DNA of 36,619 bases, taken from Acidobacteriaceae bacterium (lineage in GTDB: Bacteria; Acidobacteriota; Terriglobia; Terriglobales; Acidobacteriaceae). A program made the position numbers and the translations under genes. The notes under the pieces were generated by a model, which saw nothing but the letters and a program-made list of their open reading frames with translations, was not told the origin of the DNA and made no database searches. The first letter of the stretch is position 1. Each line of letters begins with the position of its first letter. The stretch covers positions 1 to 36,619 of the forward strand of contig JASHRF010000077.1 in the NCBI GenBank assembly GCA_030037545.1, given 5' to 3'. Below, in pieces: positions 20,526 to 29,000 of this stretch.

Positions 20526-23048
20526 TTGGCGGACGTTCTGTCGGAACAGTATGTTGCCGCGGATCAAGCAGGCAGGCAGGCGCGGGCCACGGCCGGCAGC
20601 CAGCACGGCGGGGTGTCGCTGCGCGAGCTGGGACGGACGCTGGTGCGCCGGCGGCGACGGTTTCTCGCCATCGAAGGCGGACTTCTGCTGCTCTGCCTGG
20701 TGTATTGCCTGGTGGCTCCCAACCAATATGAAGGGGTGGGGCGCGTGGAGTTGCGCACGGCGCCGGCCTCGCCGTTGAGCCTCGAGGCGACTGAGCCGCC
20801 GGCCTCGGCTTCCATTTTATCTGCGCCTACGACGCTGGAGACAGCGGCCGGCGTGCTGCGCGGCGACGGGCTGGCGTGGCGCGTGATTCAAGATCTCAAA
20901 CTTTACGAAGAGCCGGGATTTCGCGGCCGATTTGCGCAGCGCTTTCCGGGATTTCGCGCCGATGCGCCGTCGCCGGAGGCGCAGGAGTGGCTGCTGGAGC
21001 GGTTTGCGTGGCGACTGCACGTCGGAACCATTCCGCGCACGCTGCTGCTCGAGGTCCGTTTCCGCAGCCGGGATGCAGCGCTTTCGGCGGCGGTGGTGAA
21101 CGCGCTGATCCGCGCTTATGAGGACGAAGACCGGGAAAGCGAGACGCAGGAAACGGCGCAGGCTGCAGAGTGGCTCAACGGCCAATTGAAGGATTTGAAG
21201 TTGCGTGTCGATGAGGATCAGCAGCGGCTGGCGGAATTCGAGACGGCGCACGGCATTGTGGCTACACCGCAGACCACCGCGAATGGGATGCCGGGCGAGA
21301 CGCAGCACAGCACGGCAGCGCTGGAGATTGACGAGCTGGGGCGGCAACTGGCCGACGCGAGCAGCGCGCGGATTCTGGCCGAAGCGGAGTTTCGCGCGGC
21401 GTCGCAGGACGATCCGGAACTGGTGATTGCCGCCGACCCGAGGCTGCAGACGGGCGGCGGCGGTTTTGCCACCGCGGCGCTGGAGCAGATTCATGCGCGC
21501 AGCAGCGATCTGGAGCAGGAAAAGGCGCAACTGAGCGCCGAGCACGGGCCGAATTTTCCGCGTGTGGTGGAGATTGGAAGGCAACTCGACGATCTGGACC
21601 TGCAGAAACAAGTCCAGGATGCGAAGCTGGTGGACCGCTTCCGCAGCAACTGGCGGACGGCTCTGGACCGTGAGCAACTGGCGCGCAACGGTCTGGATGC
21701 AGCCACGGCGGAGGGGTTGAAGGAGAATCAGGCGGCGGCCGAGTACGCGATGATGCGCGAAGAAGCCAACGCCGCCCACCTGCTTTACGTGAAGGTTCAG
21801 GAACAGGTGGAGCAGGCCGGGTTGGCGGCGGGGGTACACAGCTCGAACATCCGGGTGGTGGATGCGGCCCGGCAGCCTGCGCAGCCAGCCTCACCGGATC
21901 TGGCACTGTATATGGCCGTCACCTTTTTTGCCGGGCTCTGGGTGGCAATGGGAGGTGTGCTAGTGAGCGAGTGGAAGCGGACAGGACGAGCAGCGGCGCT
22001 GCTGATGGTGGCTGTGACGTGCGTGGTGGGACACGGGCAGGCGCCCACGCCCAGCACGTCGGGGCTGCCTACGGGCGTCGTGAATCTTCCCCAGACGGAA
22101 GAACGGCGGAGCCAGCCGAATCCCAAAGAAGCACCGGCGATTTGGAACGGCGCGAACGCCGCGCCCGCGGGTGTTCCCGGCGCGGGAGTTGCCCCTGCGG
22201 CTGCGCCCATGCCGACGGCGATTGTGGCCGGCGACATGCTGGATGTGAGCGAATCGCGCACGCCGGAATTTCACTCGGCAGTGCGCGTGTCGGCGGCGGG
22301 CACCGTCTCGCTGCCGATGATCGGCGAAGTGAAGCTGGCGGGGATGGACGAGCGCGCCGCTGCACAGGCCATCGAGGCGGCGCTGGTCGCAAAGGGCATG
22401 TTGCTGCATCCGCTGGTTTCAGTACTGGTGACGTCTTACGCGGGGCAGGATGTGAGCGTGCTCGGCGAGGTGGCGCGGCCGGGGGTGTATCCGTACACGT
22501 ATCACCATCGCCTGCTGGACTTGATCTCGGCGGCATCGGGATTGAGTCCGAATGCGGGCCGGCTGGTGAACATCTTTCATGCCGCCGATCCCAAAACGGC
22601 GCATCCCGTGGTGCTCGATCCCAGCGGGACAGACCGCAGCTCGGATCACAATCCGGAGCTCGATCCGGGCGATACGGTGCAGGTAAGCCGCGCGGGATTG
22701 GTGTACGTAGTGGGCGACGTGATCCGGCCGGGGGGATTTCCGGTGGACCCGACGCAAGGATTGACGGTAGTGCAGGCGCTGTCGCTGGCCTGGGGTCCAT
22801 CGATGAACGCAGCTACGGCCCACGCGATACTGATTCGCGAGCAGAAGGGCGGTCGCACGCTGACGACGCTCAACCTGAAGCGGATGCTGCGCGGGCAGGA
22901 CCCCGATCAACTGGTGCAGGATCGCGACATCCTCTATGTGCCCGATTCCGTCGGCAAGAACTTGTGGAACCGGACCATGGAATCGGCGATCCAATCCACG
23001 CTCGGGGTCACCATCTACTCCGCGCTGGTGTATTCGCAGAGGTATTAA
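20526..23048 (+). CDS. Polysaccharide co-polymerase (Wzz/GumC-like) fused to outer-membrane export protein (Wza/GumB-like)
   Basis: One 840-aa ORF combines two parts of a Wzy-dependent EPS machine. Residues 1-480 form a polysaccharide co-polymerase: basic segment RRRRRF, TM1 (about 46-64), a large periplasmic coiled-coil domain (long helices about 200-440), and TM2 (LYMAVTFFAGLWVAMGGVLV, about 460-480); no cytoplasmic tyrosine-kinase domain. Residues 489-506 are a further hydrophobic stretch that looks like a signal peptide (KRTGRAAALLMVAVTCVVGHGQA). The remainder is an OPX protein: Poly_export domain from about 565 (VAGDMLDVSESRTPEFH...) and SLBB repeats (QDVSVLGEVARPGVYPY; YVVGDVIRPGGFPV). 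The start is uncertain; TTG at 20526 follows a G-run and gives MADVLSEQYV, and a GTG at about codon 30 is an alternative. An internal GTG at 21963 is well placed for separate OPX synthesis. First gene of the EPS operon; wzy follows after 1 base. Confidence 0.88.
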   Translation: MADVLSEQYVAADQAGRQARATAGSQHGGVSLRELGRTLVRRRRRFLAIEGGLLLLCLVYCLVAPNQYEGVGRVELRTAPASPLSLEATEPPASASILSAPTTLETAAGVLRGDGLAWRVIQDLKLYEEPGFRGRFAQRFPGFRADAPSPEAQEWLLERFAWRLHVGTIPRTLLLEVRFRSRDAALSAAVVNALIRAYEDEDRESETQETAQAAEWLNGQLKDLKLRVDEDQQRLAEFETAHGIVATPQTTANGMPGETQHSTAALEIDELGRQLADASSARILAEAEFRAASQDDPELVIAADPRLQTGGGGFATAALEQIHARSSDLEQEKAQLSAEHGPNFPRVVEIGRQLDDLDLQKQVQDAKLVDRFRSNWRTALDREQLARNGLDAATAEGLKENQAAAEYAMMREEANAAHLLYVKVQEQVEQAGLAAGVHSSNIRVVDAARQPAQPASPDLALYMAVTFFAGLWVAMGGVLVSEWKRTGRAAALLMVAVTCVVGHGQAPTPSTSGLPTGVVNLPQTEERRSQPNPKEAPAIWNGANAAPAGVPGAGVAPAAAPMPTAIVAGDMLDVSESRTPEFHSAVRVSAAGTVSLPMIGEVKLAGMDERAAAQAIEAALVAKGMLLHPLVSVLVTSYAGQDVSVLGEVARPGVYPYTYHHRLLDLISAASGLSPNAGRLVNIFHAADPKTAHPVVLDPSGTDRSSDHNPELDPGDTVQVSRAGLVYVVGDVIRPGGFPVDPTQGLTVVQALSLAWGPSMNAATAHAILIREQKGGRTLTTLNLKRMLRGQDPDQLVQDRDILYVPDSVGKNLWNRTMESAIQSTLGVTIYSALVYSQRY
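21963..23048 (+). other. Probable internal translation start giving a separate OPX (Wza-like) protein
   Basis: GTG at 21963 (codon 480 of the fused ORF) has GGAGG at 21951-21955 with a 7-base spacer, near optimal. Starting here gives 361 aa beginning with a signal peptide (V/M-SEWKRTGRAAALLMVAVTCVVGHGQ, cleavage likely near QA-P), exactly what a stand-alone OPX precursor needs. In the next frame TAG-TGA stops occur at 21961-21966, suggesting the ancestral co-polymerase ended at a TAG overlapping this GTG before an indel merged the frames. Confidence 0.5.
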
Positions 23049-23049
23049 C

Positions 23050-24312
23050 ATGCGGCGAATCGCGTGGGTGCTCCTTCTCGTCTTCACCTTCACGATTCCG
23101 TGGGAGTACTCGCTCGACCTGGGCGCGCCGCTGGGAAATGTGGCGCGGATCGCGGGGCTGCTGGTGCTGCTGGCGGCCGTTCCCGCAATTCTCCAGAGCG
23201 GCCGCATGCGCGCGCCGGGCGCAGTGCAATGGATGGCGCTGGCGCTCTACCTTTGGTTTTGCTGCTCGCTGCTGTGGACGATTAACCGGACCGCAACCTT
23301 CGACATGATCCGCGGCTCGTTCCAGGAGATGATGATCGTATGGCTGGTGTGGGAGTTTGCGGAGACGCCCGGGAATCTGCGGGCGTTGCTGCGAGCTTTT
23401 GTAGCGGGCTCATGGGTGCTGGCGGCGCTGACATTCGCGAACTTCAGCTCGCCAGAGGCGATCATGGCCGGGCAGTACCGGTTTGCCGCGTATGGGCAGG
23501 ACCCTAACGACGTGGCGCGCTTTCTTGACGTGGGTTTTCCGCTGGCGGCGCTGCTGGCGAATGGCACCGGGAGCACCTGGTTGGAGTCGTACTGGCCGGA
23601 AAGGGTGTTGGCCATCGGATACTTTCCGCTGGGATTGGTGGCCGTGCTGTTAACTGCCTCGCGGGGTGGGCTTGTGGCCGCGGTGGTGGCGCTCATGGGT
23701 TGCGGCTTCCTGCTGGGGCGCAGTCGGGCGCGGGCGGTGCTCACAGGCGCATTTGCGCTGCCGGCGATTGTAGCCGGAATATGGCTGCTGATTCCACGCC
23801 AGACCTTGGCGCGGCTGGCAACCATTCCCGAACAACTGCGCAGAGGCGATCTGAACCAGCGCTTGAACATCTGGTGGGCGGGGTTTCATGCCTTTGCGCG
23901 CGCACCGATTTTCGGCACCGGCGCGGGCACGTTTGTGAGCGCGGCGGGTTTGGCGCCCCTCGATACCGCGCACAATACGGCGCTGTCGATTGCCGTGAGC
24001 ACGGGCTTGCTGGGGCTCACGATCGCGATGGCGATTGTTGCGCTGGTTTTCCTCGCTGCTCTCCGCACTGATGGACCTCTGCGTGTGGCATTGCTGGTGT
24101 CGCTGCTGGTGTGGGCTGTAACGTCGCTGGCGGCTACGGTCGAAGCGAGCCGCACCACGTGGCTGCTGTTTGCAATCATCGCAGTGGCCGGGCGCATGGC
24201 GGTTGACGATCACTCCGAATTGGCAGAGTTTTTCCCCGACCCGCTTCATCCCTATCGTGAGCGGCTGACGCGGGCAGCCTCCGCCATGGGCGCACCTAGT
24301 CCGCGTTTCTAA
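23050..24312 (+). CDS. Wzy-like O-antigen/EPS polymerase (O-antigen ligase family)
   Basis: This is a polytopic inner-membrane protein (420 aa, about 10-11 predicted helices). The Wzy_C/O-antigen-ligase signature is visible: a periplasmic loop with RLNIWWAGFHAFARAPIFGTGAGTF followed by DTAHNTALSIAVSTGLLGLTIA, containing the conserved HN and the following helix. In context (co-polymerase before, flippase after) it should polymerise lipid-linked repeat units on the periplasmic face. The C-terminal 40 residues are hydrophilic and cytosolic. The ATG at 23050 starts one base after the upstream stop with AGAGG 8 bases before it; the frame is open to 22936 but that part overlaps the OPX coding region. 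Confidence 0.85.
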   Translation: MRRIAWVLLLVFTFTIPWEYSLDLGAPLGNVARIAGLLVLLAAVPAILQSGRMRAPGAVQWMALALYLWFCCSLLWTINRTATFDMIRGSFQEMMIVWLVWEFAETPGNLRALLRAFVAGSWVLAALTFANFSSPEAIMAGQYRFAAYGQDPNDVARFLDVGFPLAALLANGTGSTWLESYWPERVLAIGYFPLGLVAVLLTASRGGLVAAVVALMGCGFLLGRSRARAVLTGAFALPAIVAGIWLLIPRQTLARLATIPEQLRRGDLNQRLNIWWAGFHAFARAPIFGTGAGTFVSAAGLAPLDTAHNTALSIAVSTGLLGLTIAMAIVALVFLAALRTDGPLRVALLVSLLVWAVTSLAATVEASRTTWLLFAIIAVAGRMAVDDHSELAEFFPDPLHPYRERLTRAASAMGAPSPRF

Positions 24313-24317
24313 CGGCG

Positions 24318-25682
24318 ATGGCAGGCTCGGTCGGGATCGGGCAGGCGGCGGGCGCGGCGAGCGTGAATCGCAGCATTCTGCGAGCTGTGTTGCAAGTGAG
24401 CGCGGCGGGGGTGGCGGTAAAGCTGGTGGCCACGCTCAAGGAAATCGCAGTGGCCGGCGTGTATGGCCGATCCGACACGATGGATGCGTTTCTGGCCGCG
24501 GCGCTGATTCCCAGCCTGCTCGTCAATCTGATCTCAGAATCCATGAACCAGGCGCTGATTCCCACCCTGGTGCGGGTGCGGGAACGGGATGGGCAGGAAC
24601 GCGCGCAGCAATTGCTTTCCAGTTCCATGCTTTGGCTGTTCGTGCTGTTGGCGGCGGCAACGGCAGCGATGGCGCTGAGCGCGCACGCATTCTTTCCGCT
24701 TATCGCGTCGCATTTTCCGTCCGGCAAGCTGGAGCTTTCGATTCGCCTGTTCTACGCGCTGTTGCCGGTGGTTCTGATTACCGGCATCGCCACCAATTGC
24801 ACCGCGGTGCTGAACACCGTGGAGCGGTTTGCGCTGCCGGCGCTGGCGCCGGTCGTAATCTCGATTTCGATCATTGCCGGGGTGCTGATGCTGGGCGGAC
24901 GGCTGGGCATCTGGGCCATGGTCTACGCCACGCTGGGCGGATCGCTGATCCACGCGCTGATTGTGGCCGCCATGATGCACGCGCGCGGGTACCGCTTCCG
25001 GCTGTGGTGGCACGGCATGAACCAGGCCACGCGCGAAGTGGCAATGCAGTACGGGCCGGTGCTGCTGAGCGGCGTGGTGGCTTCGGGCGGATTACTGGTG
25101 GACCAATCGATGGCCGCGATGTTGCCGACGGGAAGCGTTTCCGCGCTGGTGTATGCCAACCGGTTTGTGAGCGTTGCGATCACGCTGATGGCGGGAGCGA
25201 TTTCGACGGCCATCGTGCCGTATTTTTCGCGGCTGATCGCATACCGCGACTGGTCCGGCTGCCGGCATTCGCTGCGCACATGGGTTCAAGGTACAGCGCT
25301 GGTTTCGGCGCCGCTGGGCGCGATCCTGATCGTGGGCGCGCACGGGCTGGTGCGCATCGCATTCCAGCGCGGCGCGTTCTCAACCGCCGATACCGCGGTG
25401 GTAGCGCGCGTGCTTGCCATGTACGCCATACAGATTCCATTTTATGTCACCAGCCGCGTGTTTTATCGCTTCCTGGTGGCCATGCGGCGCACCGACCTGG
25501 TGCTCTGCTGCGGAGTTCTGAACCTTGCGCTGGACGTGGTGTTGAACCTGGTGCTGATGCGGTGGTTCGGCGTAGCGGGGATCGCGCTGGCAACTTCGCT
25601 GTGGATGGTGGCCACGTTTGTGCTTCTGGGTTATTGGGCGCAGCGAGTGCTGAAGAATGCGGAGGCATCAATTGCTTTGTAG
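24318..25682 (+). CDS. MurJ/MviN-like lipid-linked oligosaccharide flippase (Wzx role)
   Basis: This is a MOP-superfamily flippase (454 aa, about 13-14 predicted helices). The pattern is MurJ-like: VAVKLVATLKEIAVAGVYGRSDTMDAFLAAALIPSLLVNLISESMNQALIPTL near the N-terminus, and IAFQRGAFSTADTAVVARVLAMYAIQIPFYVTSRVFYRFLVAMRRTD in the second half. Its place in the EPS operon, five bases after wzy and overlapping a deacetylase gene, argues for a role as the repeat-unit flippase rather than the essential lipid II flippase. The ATG at 24318 has only a weak ribosome binding site; translational coupling is likely. Confidence 0.85.
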   Translation: MAGSVGIGQAAGAASVNRSILRAVLQVSAAGVAVKLVATLKEIAVAGVYGRSDTMDAFLAAALIPSLLVNLISESMNQALIPTLVRVRERDGQERAQQLLSSSMLWLFVLLAAATAAMALSAHAFFPLIASHFPSGKLELSIRLFYALLPVVLITGIATNCTAVLNTVERFALPALAPVVISISIIAGVLMLGGRLGIWAMVYATLGGSLIHALIVAAMMHARGYRFRLWWHGMNQATREVAMQYGPVLLSGVVASGGLLVDQSMAAMLPTGSVSALVYANRFVSVAITLMAGAISTAIVPYFSRLIAYRDWSGCRHSLRTWVQGTALVSAPLGAILIVGAHGLVRIAFQRGAFSTADTAVVARVLAMYAIQIPFYVTSRVFYRFLVAMRRTDLVLCCGVLNLALDVVLNLVLMRWFGVAGIALATSLWMVATFVLLGYWAQRVLKNAEASIAL

Positions 25683-26436
25683 GCCGGCGCAGTATCTGCT
25701 TCGATGCGACGATCTCTGCCCGACGGTTTCAAGCGCGCGATGGCAGTCGCTTGCGGGGCTTATTCGGGAGTTTGGGCTGCGGCCGATCCTGGCGGTGGTG
25801 CCGGAAAATCGCGATGCGGAGTTGGAGCAATCACCCGCCGATCCGGGGTTCTGGGCCGGGATGCGGGAGATGGAAACGGCTGGAGCGGCAATTGCCCTGC
25901 ACGGCTACCGGCACTTGTGCGCGAGCCAGGAGCGTAGCCTGATCGGGCTGACGCGCGCGTCGGAGTTTGCCGGGGTCGATGAAGCTACGCAGCGCTTGTG
26001 GATTCGCGAGGGGCTGCGGATTCTGCGTGCGCACGGGCTCCATCCGCGCCTGTGGGTCGCGCCGCGGCACGGCTTCGATAGGAACACACTGCGCGCACTG
26101 AGAGCCGAGGGGATAGAGCTGGTTTCGGATGGCCTGGCGCGGGAGCCGTTTGTCCGCGAGGGAATGACATGGATTCCGCAGCAGCTTTGGGGACCGGTCG
26201 AGAAAACGAAGGGACTGTGGACCATCGCCATTCATCCCAACACGGCGCGCGACGAAGACCTGGCGGCGTTACGCGAATTTATTTGCGCGCACGCGGCGCA
26301 GTTCACATCTGTGGATCGGGTGCTGGTGGAGTTTCCGCGGCGGCCGATGAGTGTGGGCGAACGCATGTACGCAGGTCTTGCGCTGGGGCGAATCCAGGCG
26401 CGGAGTTGGCGAAAGCGGATGGGCCTCAGCCTCTGA
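25657..26436 (+). CDS. Polysaccharide deacetylase-like protein (DUF2334/NodB-related)
   Basis: This 259-aa protein shows a (beta/alpha) deacetylase pattern: YLLRCDDLCP with the Asp pair near residues 18-19 (metal/catalytic base), LHGYRHL with the H-x3-H metal motif near 80, and APRHGFDRNTLRAL as a third active-site segment. These match DUF2334-type relatives of carbohydrate esterase family 4. No signal peptide or anchor is visible, so it would act in the cytosol, perhaps on a lipid-linked repeat unit. The ATG at 25657 overlaps the flippase gene by 26 bases; a TTG at 25672 is an alternative. It ends 24 bases from a convergent glycosyltransferase gene. Confidence 0.78.
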   Translation: MRRHQLLCRPAQYLLRCDDLCPTVSSARWQSLAGLIREFGLRPILAVVPENRDAELEQSPADPGFWAGMREMETAGAAIALHGYRHLCASQERSLIGLTRASEFAGVDEATQRLWIREGLRILRAHGLHPRLWVAPRHGFDRNTLRALRAEGIELVSDGLAREPFVREGMTWIPQQLWGPVEKTKGLWTIAIHPNTARDEDLAALREFICAHAAQFTSVDRVLVEFPRRPMSVGERMYAGLALGRIQARSWRKRMGLSL

Positions 26437-26460
26437 CTTGCAATGACGAGCGCAACGCGC

Positions 26461-27621
26461 TCAGCTTCGGTCCACGCGATCGGTGGCATCAGCGATCGCG
26501 TCAATCAGCGCTTCGTAGGCCTCGACGGCGCGGGTGAATGCGAACTGGCCTGGAACCGGCGGATGCGAAGTCCGGGCTGCGGGGGAGAAAAAAGAGAACT
26601 CGAACCGCTGGGCACGCTCGAGGATCCGAAGTGCGCGGAGCAGTGTCTCGGCCAGCGCGTGCGCGGAAATGACCGGTGCTAGCCACGCACCCGCGCAGCC
26701 GGAGAGTAGATCGACTATGCCTCCCGAGGCGGGCGTCGTCACCAGAGGAATCCCTGCGGCGGCGGCCTCCAGCAGCGCGTTGGGCATTCCTTCCTGGCGG
26801 GAGGGAAGGACGAAGAGCGTGGCGCCGGGATAGAAACAATAAGGCATATCGACATATCCGGCAAATTGGACGGCCGCATCCAGGCCAAGGCGGCAAGCCT
26901 GCGCTTCAAGAGCGGCTCGCTGGGCGCCTTCGCCGGCGATGACCAGATCGGCATGGGGGAAATCGCGGCGCACGGCGGCGAAGGCCTCGAGGAGCAGATC
27001 GAATCCCTTTTCGTGCGCCAGGCGCCCGACGGCGAGCAGGTGCGGACCGGTTCCCTGCCAGAGGCTGGGCGCATCGCAGGCGGCACGGATGCGATCGAGC
27101 TCGATCGGATTGGGCAGAACGACGAGGGTTTCAGTAGCGATTCCGAGTTCGGCGGCAAGATCGTCGGCCATCGCGCCCGACTGACAGATTACGCGGTCGG
27201 AATGGTGATAGAGCAGCCGGTAGAGGAAGCGCGCCAGTCGAGGTCGGCGATCGGCGGCTAGCGCGGAGGAGACAGTCGAATTCTGGCGTACCAGGACACG
27301 AGTTCGGCGCGGGAAAAACGGACGAAGCAGCAGCACCAGGAAATTGAGATGGGCCATGCCAGAGAGAATTACGTCCGGGTGCAGGCGGCGGACAAGGCGT
27401 AGCAACGGGATGGCAGCCAGGCGAACCCGGCGGGCTCCGATAGCGTGGACGGCCAGCCACTCGGGGAGTTCGGATGGACCAGGGACGGTCTGGGTGACGA
27501 GGGTAAGATGGAGGTCGTATTTTTCCGGGGACAATTTTCGCACCAGGAGAGCGGTCACCTGCTCCGCTCCGCCGCCGCCGAGGTGAGGGATGAGCAACAG
27601 GAGGCGAGTGCGCTGTGCCAT
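26461..27621 (-). CDS. GT4-family glycosyltransferase
   Basis: This 386-aa GT-B fold retaining glycosyltransferase has the N-terminal LLLLIPHLGGGGAEQV acceptor-domain loop, the interdomain LLAVGRLAHEKGFDLLLEAFAAV sugar-nucleotide motif and the ExxxxxxxE signature SRQEGMPNALLEAAAAGIPLV. It probably adds one sugar to the EPS repeat unit on the cytosolic face. The donor and acceptor cannot be predicted. I chose the ATG at 27621 because GT4 homology begins immediately; the frame is open to 27810, and an ATG at 27681 would add 20 residues. It is transcribed away from the next glycosyltransferase across a 134-base spacer. Confidence 0.88.
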   Translation of the reverse strand: MAQRTRLLLLIPHLGGGGAEQVTALLVRKLSPEKYDLHLTLVTQTVPGPSELPEWLAVHAIGARRVRLAAIPLLRLVRRLHPDVILSGMAHLNFLVLLLRPFFPRRTRVLVRQNSTVSSALAADRRPRLARFLYRLLYHHSDRVICQSGAMADDLAAELGIATETLVVLPNPIELDRIRAACDAPSLWQGTGPHLLAVGRLAHEKGFDLLLEAFAAVRRDFPHADLVIAGEGAQRAALEAQACRLGLDAAVQFAGYVDMPYCFYPGATLFVLPSRQEGMPNALLEAAAAGIPLVTTPASGGIVDLLSGCAGAWLAPVISAHALAETLLRALRILERAQRFEFSFFSPAARTSHPPVPGQFAFTRAVEAYEALIDAIADATDRVDRS

Positions 27622-27755
27622 GGTTTTCCGGGTCGTACGCGATTGTTCGATATTTAGCCATTCTTCATCCGTGTTGCGCATCACATCTTTCCAAGTGGCC
27701 GAAAATGGTACATTTCTGCTAATTCCTGAAACAACTCTAAGGAACGCGAAGCCCA

Positions 27756-28994
27756 ATGGGAAATTCCGCAGGGGAGATGTCCGCGACGCCGGCGGCGCTT
27801 TCGACGCCATGCTCGATGGTGATGGGAATCACACATCCCCAAACCTGCCTGGTGCTGGGTCCGCGTCTGCGCGCGCTGCGCAGGGCGGGGTTTTGCGTGA
27901 CGCTGGTGTGTGGGCCCGGCGAGCTGCTGGACGCCACGGCTGCGGATGCGGGAGTGGAGCGGGTGGCAATCCCGATGCAGCGCGGCATGGCTCCATGGGC
28001 GGATTTTGTATCGCTGCTGCGGCTGGTGATGCTGTTGTGGCGGCTGCGGCCCGATCTGGTGGAGTTCAGCACGCCGAAAGCGGGATTGCTGGGGACGCTG
28101 GCGGCGGCAATCTGCGGAGTGCGCCGCCGCGTGTATATGGTGCGCGGCCTGAAACTGGAAACCGCTTCAGGATGGAAGCGGCGGGTGTTGCTGGCGGCCG
28201 AGCGGGTAGCATGCGCGTGCGCGCACGTAGTGCTGTGCAACAGCGAAAGCCTGGGGACTCGCGCGGCAGCCCTGGGAGTGGCGCCTTCGCGGAAGATTTG
28301 GGTGTTGGGCGAGGGGAGCAGCAACGGCGTGGACCTGGAGCGATTCTTACCCGGCGAGAGCGACATGCGCGAGCGGCTGGGCATGGAGCCAGATGCGCCG
28401 GTGATCGGGTTTGTGGGGCGCCTGACGCGGGACAAAGGCGTGCCGGAGTTGATAGAGGCATTCGAGGCTGTGCTGGGCGCCCTGCCGGATGCGCGACTGC
28501 TGCTGGTGGGATGGTTCGATGAGGCAGAAGACGCGCTGGACCGAATGCTGCGCGTGCGGATCGAGAGACATGCGCGCATTCACTATACCGGGTTTCAAGG
28601 AGATACGGCGCCGTACTACCGGGCGATGGACGTGCTGGTGCTGCCCACCTGGCGAGAGGGATTTCCGAACGTGGTGCTGGAGGCGCAGGCGACCGGGATT
28701 CCAGTGGTGACGACACTCTCCACGGGATCGCGGGATTCCGTGCTGCCGGAAGTGACGGGGCTGCTGATTCCACCGGGGTATCCGCAGGCGATTGCCGCCT
28801 CCGTGCTCGAGCTGTTGCGGGATCCCAAGAGGCGGCGGAAAATGGGCGCGGCGGCGCGCGCCTGGGTGGGGGAGCACTATGTGGAGCGGCGGGTACTTGA
28901 CCTGACGGTGGAGTTTTACCGAGGATTGCCGAGCCGTCAGGATCGAATTCCGGCGCAGGCGAAGGTTGCCATCGATTCCGTATACACGGCCTGA
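27756..28994 (+). CDS. GT4-family glycosyltransferase
   Basis: This 412-aa GT-B enzyme has GPRLRALRRAGFCVTLVCGPGE at the N-terminal domain, a conserved RRRVYMVRGLKLET region, VIGFVGRLTRDKGVPELIEAFEAV at the start of the donor domain, and the signature TWREGFPNVVLEAQATGIPVV. It resembles capsule/EPS glycosyltransferases such as those transferring hexoses or 6-deoxy sugars, but donor specificity is not readable. The first 20-23 residues (MGNSAGEMSATPAALSTPCSMV) are atypical, so the true start may lie downstream, near MVMGITHPQTC; an ATG at 27777 is another option. It converges on ppk1, with 6 bases between the stops. Confidence 0.88.
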   Translation: MGNSAGEMSATPAALSTPCSMVMGITHPQTCLVLGPRLRALRRAGFCVTLVCGPGELLDATAADAGVERVAIPMQRGMAPWADFVSLLRLVMLLWRLRPDLVEFSTPKAGLLGTLAAAICGVRRRVYMVRGLKLETASGWKRRVLLAAERVACACAHVVLCNSESLGTRAAALGVAPSRKIWVLGEGSSNGVDLERFLPGESDMRERLGMEPDAPVIGFVGRLTRDKGVPELIEAFEAVLGALPDARLLLVGWFDEAEDALDRMLRVRIERHARIHYTGFQGDTAPYYRAMDVLVLPTWREGFPNVVLEAQATGIPVVTTLSTGSRDSVLPEVTGLLIPPGYPQAIAASVLELLRDPKRRRKMGAAARAWVGEHYVERRVLDLTVEFYRGLPSRQDRIPAQAKVAIDSVYTA

Positions 28995-29000
28995 GGCCGC

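Noticed and set aside
27706..27721. Sigma-54-like TGGTAC...TGCT between the two glycosyltransferase genes
   Set aside because: The spacing between GG and GC is 9 bases instead of the required 10.
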